A stretch of DNA of 64,000 nt, taken from contig CM060732.1 of assembly GCA_030704615.1 (NCBI GenBank), forward strand, positions 10,294,001-10,358,000, given 5' to 3'. Under the pieces are notes generated by a model, which was not told where the DNA came from, did not search any database, and worked only from the letters and a program-made list of their open reading frames with translations. The translations under genes and the position numbers were made by a program. The DNA is from Takakia lepidozioides (Eukaryota > Streptophyta > Takakiopsida > Takakiales > Takakiaceae). Shown piece after piece: positions 1 through 9,415 of this stretch (positions are counted from its first letter, which is position 1; every line of letters starts with the position of its first letter).

Positions 1-571
1 AGCCCCGCACACCGGGTTGCGGTGGAGGTGGCTCCACAAGGGGTGGTGGTAGCTTAGTGGGACTTAGTGGGGTGGCATAGGACTCACCATGGGTGGAGAC
101 CTCGAGGTGGAGTCGTGGGGAGTCTTGGGACTCATCACGGTCCATTGGGGCCGCGGTGAGTGGGCCAAGACTCACCGCGACTCACCACCGGGAGTCGAGG
201 GTTTTCGTGGTGGTTCGCCATAAAATGGCATGGCTGGTTATGAAACCCCCGCGGACAGCTACAGAAGTATATATAGGGAGTAGTAACCCCGAGAACGGTG
301 CAAGCCCGTTGGTGACCAAAAACTAGTGAGTAAGCGAGCGAGCCGGAAAGCGACCAAAGTGGGGAGCTGTTCCGGACTGCCATCTACCAAAGGGAATTCT
401 CCTAGTCCCAAATAGGTGGAGGGTTTAGAGGGAAGCGGAAGGGGACCGTTATGTCCCGGTGAGCAGCCGAAACTCCAAGTTGGCCCGGCGGCCAGGTTGG
501 GAGTCAGGCGCGCGCATCAAAGCGAGTAACTATGACTTGAAGGGGAGTTTACCGAACTGAGGTGTGCGACA
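1..571 (+). repeat. 5' LTR of element 1 (partial)
   Basis: Matches 6215-6786 almost base for base and ends in the same GTGCGACA. By comparison with the 3' LTR, the first 146 bp lie outside the window. The differences are only small indels near positions 110, 210 and 340; I found no substitution. A TATATATAGGGA stretch near 279-290 is a plausible TATA element driving the element's RNA. Confidence 0.92.
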
Positions 572-573
572 CT

Positions 574-585
574 TGGTATCAGAGC
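574..585 (+). promoter_or_regulatory. Primer-binding site, initiator-Met tRNA type
   Basis: TGGTATCAGAGC begins two bases after the LTR end. It is the usual plant retrotransposon primer site complementary to the 3' end of initiator methionine tRNA, and it fixes the LTR/internal boundary. Confidence 0.9.
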
Positions 586-625
586 TTAGAGTTCAGTACG
601 CGATCGTCCTTGGATTGGCCTCATC

Positions 626-1726
626 ATGGGGTCGGGCAAGCCGAAGCGAAAGCGGAACGGCCCAAAAGATGATCCCGGTGAGCCCGATGGGGGCGACGTG
701 TCACCGAGGCGGCCGTTTGAGGAAGCGATTAATGTTTCCGAAAACGAGGCCGCTCAGGAGCGGGAGGAATCCGAGGAGTCGGAGCCCGAGGAATCTTTGA
801 GAGCTCCGACAAACCAAGAGATGCCTCCCATGCCGGCAGCCTTTTGGGAAGGGTTGTTGGCGCAGTTTGGCGGGACGTTGAAAGACGTGTTGAAGGCGGC
901 TAATGCCACTTCCACCAAGGCAAAGTTTAAGGTGAAGCCTAAGGAACCCGGCACCTTCGAGGGCGTTCGAAACCGGAAGGCACTCAACACCTGGCTCCTG
1001 GAGCTAGAGCAGTACTTCCGGGCGGCCAAGTTGAGTGACGAGGATCGGGTGGAAGTGGCTCCCACCTATTTGAGGGGCTATGCTCAACAATGGTGGCAGA
1101 AACGCCTTCACGACCGAGGCCCAAGCCCGGAAACCTTGAACTGGAGTGAGTTCAAGGAATTGATGAAGAGACAGTTTGTGCCCCTCAACGCATCCTGGCT
1201 TGCCCGGGACAAGATGAGGAATTTGAAGCAAACAGATGACATTCGGGGGTATGTCCAGGCTTTCAATGTGCTGTTGCTCGTCGCGGACATGGCAGAACCA
1301 GAAATGGTCTTCAACTTTGTGGCGGGACTGGCCCCATGGGCTAGGCGGAAGTTGGAGGAGAAGCCACCCAAGACTTTGAACGAGGCAATTGAGAGAGCTG
1401 AATGTTTCTCGGATGTCCCTAGGGGTGAGAGACAAGGCCGTACGGAGCTGAACCACAAGAAGACCCGGCGGAAGGTGACTCCTCCCGACCGGAAAAGAAG
1501 TGGGATAGGCCACGCGGCGAAAATGGCACGTGGAAATCGAAGGGAGGTCCTTCACACGTCAAGGCGGCACCCGGTGCTTCGAAAGGAAAAGCGGGTGGAG
1601 CGACTTATGGCGGACAGAAGGCGACCTTTGATGGAGTGTGTTTCAATTGCGGGGAGCCCGGGCACATGGCCAAGAAGTGCACGAAGCCCCGGCAATTGAA
1701 CATGACTCGGGCGACCACGAGCTGTC
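626..1726 (+). pseudogene. Element 1 gag (capsid and nucleocapsid), frameshifted
   Basis: The frame opens at ATG 626 soon after the primer-binding site. The N-terminus is basic, then rich in E and S. Residues about 110-240 form a Retrotrans_gag-type capsid domain, with YLRGYAQQWWQKR and WSEFKELMKRQFVP as typical blocks. The nucleocapsid zinc knuckle CX2CX4HX4C lies at 1639-1680 in another frame, so a small indel separates capsid from knuckle; the first frame stops at 1699. The protein would package element RNA into particles. The family assignment is firm. Whether the lesion is biological or an assembly indel cannot be told from one copy. Confidence 0.85.
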
Positions 1727-1771
1727 GGAAGATACCATCAGTCGCTTGGTGGAAGCGGTGGTCGCCAGGAC

Positions 1772-2436
1772 TTGCAAGGTAGGCAAATTTCTTGTGAGTT
1801 GTATCAGGAAACTGGCGCCTTACGAAAAGGGAGTCAGTTATTGTTCGTGGATGGGATAATATCCGGAACTAATGTGTCGTTGTTGGTGGACACAGGAGCG
1901 TCGCACTCCTTCATGACGCCGGCGGCGGCGCGAAAGTTGGGACTCCCGACAAGTGACGTGGGGGCCTCTATTGAGGTGCGCTCTGCCAAAGGAGAACCTC
2001 AGTTGGCGACAAGGTTGGCGTTTGATGTTCCTCTTCAACTGGGGAGTTGGAGGGACGTGAGAACTTCACTATCTGCGAGATCGATGGAGTGGATCTCATT
2101 TTGGGAATGACCTTTTTGAGCAAATCCGGAGCGGTCATAGATGGCCGCAAGAGAGTAGTCACGCTGCCATGTGGGAATGGTGGCGAGGTTTTACGAGTGT
2201 CGGAAACGCCCAAATCCGTGGGAGGGCGAATAAACCTTCTATCAGCAAAGGAGTGGGCCGTGGAGGAGACACACGAGTCCCAGTTTTTGCTTTACATTAG
2301 AGAAGTGAAAGGAGAAGGCGATGGGGAGCCGAGCCCAGATTGGATCAAGGGGATTTTGGAGAAATACCAGGATGTGATGCCGGAGGATTTACCAAGCGGC
2401 TTGCCACCGCGAAGAGTTGACCACAAATTGAGGTGA
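1772..2436 (+). pseudogene. Element 1 aspartic protease, frameshifted
   Basis: The active-site block VDTGASHSF lies at about 1888-1914, followed by the downstream ILGMTFL block at about 2097-2117. This is the retropepsin arrangement that cleaves Gag-Pol. The first frame (1772-2110) and the second (2047-2436) overlap in different phases, so a small indel separates the two halves. The second frame runs on into the segment before reverse transcriptase (EKYQDVMPEDLPSGLPP), the usual linker in this group, and stops at 2436 by a further single-base shift beside an A run. Confidence 0.85.
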
Positions 2437-3097
2437 TACCGGGATCGGAACCGCCTGCCAAGGCGCCCTACCGGTTGAGCCACAAAGAGTTGGTCGAGCT
2501 GAAGACTCAGCTCAAAGATCTAATGTCAAAGGGGTACATCCGGCCGAGTAAGTCACCTTACGGAGCCCCGGTGCTATTTGCAGACAAGAAGGATGGGACG
2601 CTGCGGATGTGTGTCGATTACAGGGCTCTGAATAAGGTGACTATCAAAAACCGGTACCCTTTGCCAAGGATCGACGACCTCTTCGATCGGTTGGCAGGAG
2701 CGAAGTATTTCAGCCGGATCGACTTGCGCTCCGGCTATCACCAAATTCGGGTGGCGGAAGGAGATGAGGAGAAGACCGCGTGCAGGACAAGGTATGGTTC
2801 ATATGAGTTCTTGGTGATGCCTTTTGGGCTCACCAATGCACAGCGACATTTAGCACGCTGATGAACAGCCTTTTCCAGGAGTGGTTGGATGACTTTGTGA
2901 TCGTGTACATCGACGACATCTTGGTGTACTCGAAAACAAAGGAGGAGCACCTGGAGCACCTCAAAAGGGTGTTCCAAAAATTGCGAGAAGGGAAGCTGTA
3001 TGCCAAAGCTTCAAAGTGCGAATTCGGGGTCACAAAAGTGGAGTTCTTGGGGCACGTGATTACACAGGATGGGATCAAAATGGATGACAGAAAGTGA
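2433..3097 (+). pseudogene. Element 1 reverse transcriptase, frameshifted
   Basis: Ordered RT motifs are present: [55 protein letters not shown] and the catalytic YIDDILVYS at about 2907-2934. The GYHQI and YIDD blocks carry the expected aspartates. The frame shifts by one base after TNA (near 2843, in a CC pair) and stops at 3097 beside an A run. The product would copy the element RNA into cDNA from the tRNA primer. Confidence 0.9.
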
Positions 3098-3705
3098 GGG
3101 CGATCTTGGACTGGGAGCCTCCGACTTCGGTCCCGGGAGTGCGATCCTTCCTAGGACTCGCCTCCTATTACCGGAAGTATGTGAGAAATTTCGCCAAGAT
3201 CGCGGGGCCGCTGTCGGACCTTCTGTGTAAATCCAAAGTCTGGGTATGGAACACATTTTGTGGCCAAGCTTTTGCTGAATTGAAGCAGCGGATGACGGAA
3301 GCTCCAGTCTTAAAAATCCCGGAGTTCGATCGTCCGTTTGAGATTCATACAGATGCATCGGACTTCGCAATTGGGGGTGTACTTATGCAAGATGGACGTC
3401 CAGTGGCTTACGAAAGTAAGAAACTGAATGAAGTGGAGCGACGGTGGCCGACGCACGAAAAAGAGATGAAGGCGGTGGTACATTGCCTTGAACTCTGGCG
3501 CCACTATGTTGGTTCCAACCCAGTGAAGGTGTTCCGGACAATGTCACGGTGAAGTATTTTGCCACGCAGCCCAAGTTGTCCCCAAAACAACTTAGGTGGC
3601 AAGATACTTTGGCAGTGTTCGACGTGGATATCCAGTACAAACCGGGACGGGACAATGTGGTGGCCGATGCTTTAAGTAGAAAGCAGCAGCTCTTGTTGGT
3701 GTACA
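3094..3705 (+). pseudogene. Element 1 RT connection and RNase H, frameshifted
   Basis: The block [16 protein letters not shown] starts the connection. RNase H follows with [12 protein letters not shown] (first catalytic D), [15 protein letters not shown] (catalytic E) and, after a one-base shift near 3540, RPGRDNVVADALSR (final D) at about 3640-3680. RNase H removes the RNA strand during cDNA synthesis. The order and spacing are normal for Ty3/gypsy. Confidence 0.88.
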
Positions 3706-4719
3706 AGGGCGAGACGGCGCTCCAAAGGAAGATCCGGAAGGCTTGCCGGAAGGATGAGCTGGCAAAGTGCGTGATGCAGAACTTGAGAATGGGGGTTAAA
3801 TCGCAGTTCCACTTGCAAAACGGACTGCTCCGGTATAAGCAAAAACGTCTCTATGTGCCAAAGGGAGGGATCAGGGATAGTCTCTTGAGAGAATGCCATG
3901 ATAGCCCGCTTGCGGGCCACGGTGGAGCCAAGCGCACTGCGGCACTCTTGAAGAAAGAGTATTTTGGCCCAAACTGAGGGAGGAGGCAGAGGAGTATGTA
4001 AAGACATGCACCACATGCCAACAAAACCGGAGCGAGTATAAAAAGCAAGCGGGGCTGTTACAACCCTTGCCGATTCCAGAGGGGACTTGGGAAAGCGTCT
4101 CGATGGATTTCATGACTGCTATGCCGCTGTCAAAAGGATTCGATGCAATCATGGTGGTGGTAGATAGGTTCAGTAAAATGGCCCATTTCATCCCCACCAA
4201 GGAGACGGCAACTGCGCAGGAGACAGGGCGACTTTACTTCGCCCACGTCTTAAAGCATCATGGAGTCCCGAAGGATATTGTCTCGGACCGCGACCAAAGT
4301 TTACGAGTAAATTCTGGAGAGCACTTTGGAAGAAGATGGGGACGAGGCTGAAGATGAGCACCGCCTTCCGACCTACGACGGACGGCCAAACGGAAAGAGT
4401 GAATTCCGTAGTGAAGCAATTCTTGCGGAATTACGTGTCGGCAGACCAATCAGACTGGATGGAACACTTAGACGCGGCAGAGTTCTGTTATAATAACACA
4501 GAACACTCCGCGACGGGAGTTTCCCCTTTTGTGTTGGTCTATGGAAAAGCACCTCTGGTGCCGACAAGTTGGGCCGCCCAGGACGTTGAGGAACCGGCAG
4601 TAGCGGCGGTACTGGAAGAACGCGAGCGTTTGTTGAAGCTCGCAAAGTACAACATTGCCAAAGCTAGGAAACGGTATGAAAGGCAGGCGAATCGGAAGCG
4701 GAGGGAAGTGAAGTTTTGA
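3706..4719 (+). pseudogene. Element 1 integrase, frameshifted
   Basis: The N-terminal HHCC zinc region includes HDSPLAGHGGAKRT (about 3897-3938) and CTTCQQNR (about 4009-4030) in a different frame. The core begins SMDFMTAMPLSKGFD with the first catalytic D near 4107. SDRD follows at about 4282-4293, then TDGQTERVN with the catalytic E near 4396. Single-base shifts lie near 3965, 4300 and 4716, each beside a short homopolymer. The enzyme would insert the cDNA into chromosomes. Confidence 0.88.
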
Positions 4720-5222
4720 GGCAGGCACAGAGGTCTGGTTGAACATCAAGAATTTTCGACTACCTCCGGAAATGAGTCCGAAGTTCGTACCTCCGTATGC
4801 GGGTCCCTTTCGCATTCGGAGGTTATGAATGAGGATGTGTATGAATTGGAGCTGCCACAAACAGCAAGGTGCACCCAGTATTCCATGTCTCCCTTTTGAA
4901 GCCTTACTTCAAAGATGAAGCACGTCCGAATCGGCAGCAAGTGTTGCGTCCGCCACCTATGCTGTTGGATCATGAAAATGAACCCGAGTACGAGGTGGAG
5001 GCAATACTTAAGTCGAGGAGGTTCAAGAACCGAGAAACGGAGTATCTCGTCAAATGGAAGGGCTATCATCTTGTGGAGGCATCTTGGTGCGTGCCTCAGA
5101 AATGGGAAACGCATCCGAGGCAGTTGCAGCGTTCGAAGGGCGACCTCAAAAGCGGAAGAAGCGTTGATGGGGACATCAACCTTGGAGCGTGGGGGAGGAA
5201 ATGCATGCTTAGCCCGGTTTAG
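4720..5222 (+). pseudogene. Element 1 integrase C-terminus and chromodomain
   Basis: After two frame changes the 4869 frame reads HPVFHVSLLKPY, the usual end of the integrase C-terminal module. It is followed at about 4985-5105 by a chromodomain with EYEVEAILKSRR, YLVKWKGY and W residues spaced as in HP1-like folds. In chromoviruses this domain binds methylated histone tails and directs insertion. The frame ends at TAG 5220-5222. GTGGGGGAGGAA at 5191-5202 resembles a polypurine tract but is not next to the LTR. Confidence 0.85.
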
Positions 5223-6068
5223 CTAGCTCAGGAATCCGATTGCAAAAACTTGTATTGTACAAAAATTTGTGATAAAGGAAATGGGTTCCAAATATTGTGC
5301 GTCCTATTGTGTTTGAATGGTGATGCATGGTGTGGTTGGCTGGTGTGTAGAATGCATGCTAGCTTACAAAAGTGGGAGAGGTAAATTGGGTTAATCGTGT
5401 GTTTGCGCAGTGCCGAAATCGGGTGACTCCCATCCAAGGGGCAAGGACTTGCGCCTTATTTGGGAGTTCAAGTGCTAGTGCGCACCTGGCGCGTGCGCGT
5501 ACTATAACTGCGCTACCGAGGGGTTGCCTTGTAGTGCGGGCTAACGCGGAAGCTACGTGCTTCCGTTCACGTACTATAATCGTGTAGCCTCGGGACGAAG
5601 TCGTAGTGCGGCTTCGGCGTGTTCCCGTACCTCAGGCCAGCATTCCAAGGCGGACCCAATTGTAGTGATTGGGGCGCACGGTTGGTTCAAGGTTATCTTC
5701 CTAGTCAAAGAGGGTTCCAGGTGAACCCTTGCTCAAGGTGATGCCAAAAGCGGCATCATGAGCGATCGCAAGCAATGTTGTTGCAGTAAGGCGATTCGAT
5801 CCTCGGGAGGATCGTTCCTTGGCCTTGAAGTAGGCCAAGAAGAGTGCACTGGGAGGAGCTGGAGAGGCTCCACCCTTGGCCGGGACTTGGAGGAAGTCGG
5901 CCGAACTAGCTAGTGGAGAGTGGAGTCAAGTGTGGGGTTTGGTTCTTTGCCATGGGACGCCATGGTACGGAAACAAACTCCTTGATGTGGGACGCCACAA
6001 CTTGGATGTTCGTTTCTACAAAATGGACAAGTCGATGAGGACATCGACTCCCTGTTGGTAGGGGTGTG
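5223..6068 (+). other. Untranslated 3' tract of element 1
   Basis: No supported gene lies between the chromodomain stop and the 3' LTR. The tract has GC-rich short inverted repeats, for example GGAAGCTACGTGCTTCC near 5549, and two near copies of CGTACTATAA (about 5498 and 5570). The base pair before the LTR is not a strong polypurine tract. Confidence 0.6.
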
Positions 6069-6786
6069 TGTCGCGGCCCTTTGCCTTGAGGGCAGGGGGT
6101 CGGGACACATGAGGGGCTGCCCCTGTGGTGGGGGGCAGCAGCGATAGGTATGGGGGGCTGAAGCACCCTTGAGTGCCCAAGGCACTCAAGGAGGCGGAGG
6201 CGCTCACTAGGTGGAGCCCCGCACACCGGGTTGCGGTGGAGGTGGCTCCACAAGGGGTGGTGGTAGCTTAGTGGGACTTAGTGGGGTGGCATAGGACTCA
6301 CCATGGGTGGAGACCTCGAGGTGGGAGTCGTGGGGAGTCTTGGGACTCATCACGGTCCATTGGGGCCGCGGTGAGTGGGCCAAGACTCACCGCGACTCAC
6401 CACCGGGAGTCGAGGGTTTTCGTGGGTTCGCCATAAAATGGCATGGCTGGTTATGAAACCCCCGCGGACAGCTACAGAAGTATATATAGGGAGTAGTAAC
6501 CCCGAGAACGGTGCAAGCCCGTTGGTGACCAAAAACTAGTGAGTAAGCGAGCGAGCCGGAAAGCGACCAAAGAGTGGGGAGCTGTTCCGGACTGCCATCT
6601 ACCAAAGGGAATTCTCCTAGTCCCAAATAGGTGGAGGGTTTAGAGGGAAGCGGAAGGGGACCGTTATGTCCCGGTGAGCAGCCGAAACTCCAAGTTGGCC
6701 CGGCGGCCAGGTTGGGAGTCAGGCGCGCGCATCAAAGCGAGTAACTATGACTTGAAGGGGAGTTTACCGAACTGAGGTGTGCGACA
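6069..6786 (+). repeat. 3' LTR of element 1
   Basis: The 718-bp LTR starts TGTCGCGGCC and ends GTGCGACA. Both ends are confirmed by the solo LTR at 36300-37025, which has the same termini and a clean 5-bp target duplication. The inside matches the 5' LTR except for small indels. Confidence 0.93.
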
Positions 6787-7361
6787 TCCTTCCTTTCTTC
6801 TTCCAAATAAACTGTGCCCGGTTTGAGCTTGAATTTGGAACAAAGGTAATTTCAGTCACTCTGCAAAGTCCTCCCTCGTTTGGGATCCAGGCTCTCCAAG
6901 TTTGCGGAGGACAGCAAACTATGCGTAGGAATTCGGAGCCATCGACACCGCACGGGTTGGCAAGTGCGAGGTTCAGTATAGCGACAGACCAAGGCTCACA
7001 GGCACCATCTAAGTGGATCTGCGGAGTCCATCGATGATTGGAAGTCGCACAATGAAGTGGAAAGTATTGTTTCAAGCTACATGCATGAAGGTGGGAGGTT
7101 TGATTCCATAGCCAGTGAGTATGACAATGATGGCCGATTCGGCGACGAAATAACATCTCCTGACAGTTTCTCCTGAGGGTGGATCCAGCAGTATTCTCGG
7201 TGCAGACAGAACGTTCGCACTAACAGTGCCAGACTGTTGGTTAAAACGGTCAGACAACCAAGTGTGCTCATCAAGACTCCGCAATTGTGTTGTTTCAAAC
7301 AATGCAACCCATTCAGGTTCCCAGATTTCCCGTCCCGATTGATTCTTTCGATTGCGGGTGG
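6787..7361. other. Unassigned spacer
   Basis: Unique-looking DNA between the retrotransposon and the palindrome array. I see no convincing gene; short frames on both strands lack family motifs. Confidence 0.5.
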
Positions 7362-9066
7362 ACGGAAATACGGCGCCGCATTTCCGTATTGCATCTTGGT
7401 CATGCATGCACCAGAACGACGAAATGCGGTCCGAGTTTCCGTCCGGGTGAAACCTTTATACTCTCCAGAACCGAAATGCGATAACGCATTCCATCCAGCA
7501 AGCACGGTATGTGAAGGTCGAACGGGAATGCGGTACCGCATTTCCGTTTCTGATTGAGATTTATGAACAAGGGAACAGAAATGCGGCTCCGCATTTCGTC
7601 TGAGTCCGCACTTTTACGATTTCAAACGGAAAAGCGCGCCTGCATTTCCATTTGTTATCTGATGCTGGAGCTGAGGGATTGAAATGCTGCATCACATTTC
7701 CGTCCTTAAAAGACATTCCATACTCTCCCAGAACGGAAATGCGGTACCCCGCATTTTCATTCACAACACGGTATGTGAAGGTGGAACGAATGCGGTACCG
7801 CGCATTCCGTTCTGATTGAGATTTATGACCATGGGAACAGAAATGCGGCAACCGCATTTCCGTCCGAGTCGCACTTTTCGACATTCCAGAACGGAAATGC
7901 GGCGCCGCATTTCCATTTTGTATCTGATGCATGGAGCCGAGTGCGATTCCGACAGCTTCATACAGCGCAATTCCGACCGCTTGAGACATTCATACTATCC
8001 AGAACGGAAATGCGGCAACGCATTTCCGTTCTGACTGAAAATCGTGAACCATCTGAACTAAAATGCGGCACCGTATTTCCATCCGAGTCGCACCTACCAA
8101 CATTCCAGAACGGAAATGCGGTACCGCATTTCCGTTCTGACTGAAAATCGTGAACCGTCGGAACTGAAATGCGGCAGCGCATTTCCATCCGAGTCGCACC
8201 TCCCAACATTCCAGAACGGAATGTATTAGATTCAAAAGGGAAATGCGGCACCGCATTTCCGTTCTGATGAAATATCCTGAAACATCGGAACTGAAATGCG
8301 GTACCGCATTTCCGTCGGAGTCGCACCTTCCGACATTCCAAAACGTAAATGCGGCGCCGCATTTCCGTTTTGTATGTGAGGCATGGAGCTGTGGAACGAA
8401 AATGCGGCACGGCATTTCCGCCAGCGTCAGACGTTAATACTCTACAGAACGGAAATGCGGTACCGCATTTCCATTCTGACTGAAAATCGTGCGCAACGGG
8501 AACAGAAATCCGGCACCGCATTTCCGTTCGAGTCGCACCTTCCGACATTCTAGAACGGAAATGCGGCGCCGCATTTCCGTTTTCTATATTGGGCCTGGAG
8601 CTGTGCTACGAAAATGTGTTGCCGCATTTCCATCCATGTGAGACCTTCAAACTTTCCGGACCGGAAATGCGGCACCGCATTTATGTCCAGGTGAGACCTC
8701 TATACTTTCCCGAACGGAAATGTGGCACGACATTTCCATTCATCATCTAACGTATGTGAAGTGGGAACGGAAATGCGGTACCGCATTTCCGTTCACATTG
8801 AAAATCATGAACCACGAGAACTGAAATGTTGTGCCTCATTCCCGTCCCAATCGCACCTTTCGACATTCCAGAACGGAAATGCGGCGCCGCATTTCCCTTT
8901 TGAATCTCATACTTGGAGCTGTGGGACGGAAATGCGGCACCGTATTTCCGTTCAACAACTAAGGTATGTGAAGGTGGAACGGAAATGCGGTGCCGCATTT
9001 TCTTCCAACAAGTACGGATGTGTAGCTTCGTGATGGTACTTAACGGAAATGCGGCGCCGCATTCGC
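7362..9066. repeat. Palindrome array A, upstream block
   Basis: About 31 units of a dyad with core GAAATGCGG-NN-CCGCATTTC (arms 9-12 bp, 2-nt spacer TA, CG, CA or TG) repeat roughly every 53 bp (commonly 51-55). Many are perfect palindromes. The spacers are not unique: phrases such as GAGTCGCACCTTCCGACATTCC and GACTGAAAATCGTGAACC recur in alternation, so the larger unit holds two or more dyads. Several units are decayed on one arm. The block ends about 350 bp before gene A. Confidence 0.95.
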
Positions 9067-9179
9067 ATTTTCGCTCCAACTGATCAGACGCTGGGACGGA
9101 AATACCTTGAAATGTGAACACGTGGAGCAACGGAATTGCTGCACATGTCGGCACTCTATCTGACTGAAGGGGCATAAGG

Positions 9180-9415
9180 CGGCGCGGCCTGACCGTTCGA
9201 TAATGATGTTTGTTTTTCGGACGGCAGGCGTACCCTCAACGATTCGAATTTTGTAATGACGCAAACTCCACGAGGAGACACTTTCGTCCAACCCTTTCGA
9301 ACCCAAGTGGTGCATCACCGCCGTTTCATCTACTTTTGTCGTGTCTCCTCAGTCACCCCTCTCGCGCCCTTTCCATCTGCACTCTTTGGCCCTTTTCCCT
9401 CTCTCTGTTCTTCTT
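9180..9415 (+). promoter_or_regulatory. Probable promoter / 5' UTR of gene A
   Basis: A pyrimidine-rich tract (about 9340-9415, CCTCTCTCTGTTCTTCTT) runs directly to the first ATG of gene A. Such Y-rich leaders are common near plant transcription starts. No clear TATA box is visible. The assignment rests on position. Confidence 0.35.

Larger units (their letters stand above)
1..6786 (+). mobile_element. Element 1: Ty3/gypsy chromovirus, nearly full length
   Basis: A complete retrotransposon layout is visible: 5' LTR (left part cut by the window edge), initiator-Met-type primer-binding site, gag, protease, reverse transcriptase, RNase H, integrase, C-terminal chromodomain, an 850-bp untranslated tract and 3' LTR. 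The pol order PR-RT-RH-INT identifies Ty3/gypsy, and the chromodomain after integrase identifies a chromovirus, which in this lineage guides integration to marked chromatin. The gag-pol frame changes about ten times through small indels. The two LTRs show no base substitution over their shared 571 bp, so the copy is very young. Confidence 0.93.

Noticed and set aside
2420-2440. Programmed ribosomal frameshift in element 1 pol
   Set aside because: Frame changes occur about ten times at different homopolymers and in both directions. Programmed shifting would be a single site at the gag-pol boundary.
5185-5205. Polypurine tract and LTR start of element 1 right after the chromodomain
   Set aside because: The solo LTR with target duplication shows that the LTR begins TGTCGCGG, which places the 3' LTR start at 6069, not at 5203.
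7561-8548. Overlapping open frames on both strands through array A
   Set aside because: They read the palindrome in every frame (AAPHF, CGTAF and similar repeats). Open frames are a by-product of the repeat composition.
7362-9066. CRISPR-like array (palindromic repeats of about 24 bp with spacers of about 30 bp)
   Set aside because: The spacers themselves recur, the repeats are degenerate on both arms, no cas genes are near, and the surroundings are eukaryotic. It is a tandem satellite with dyads.
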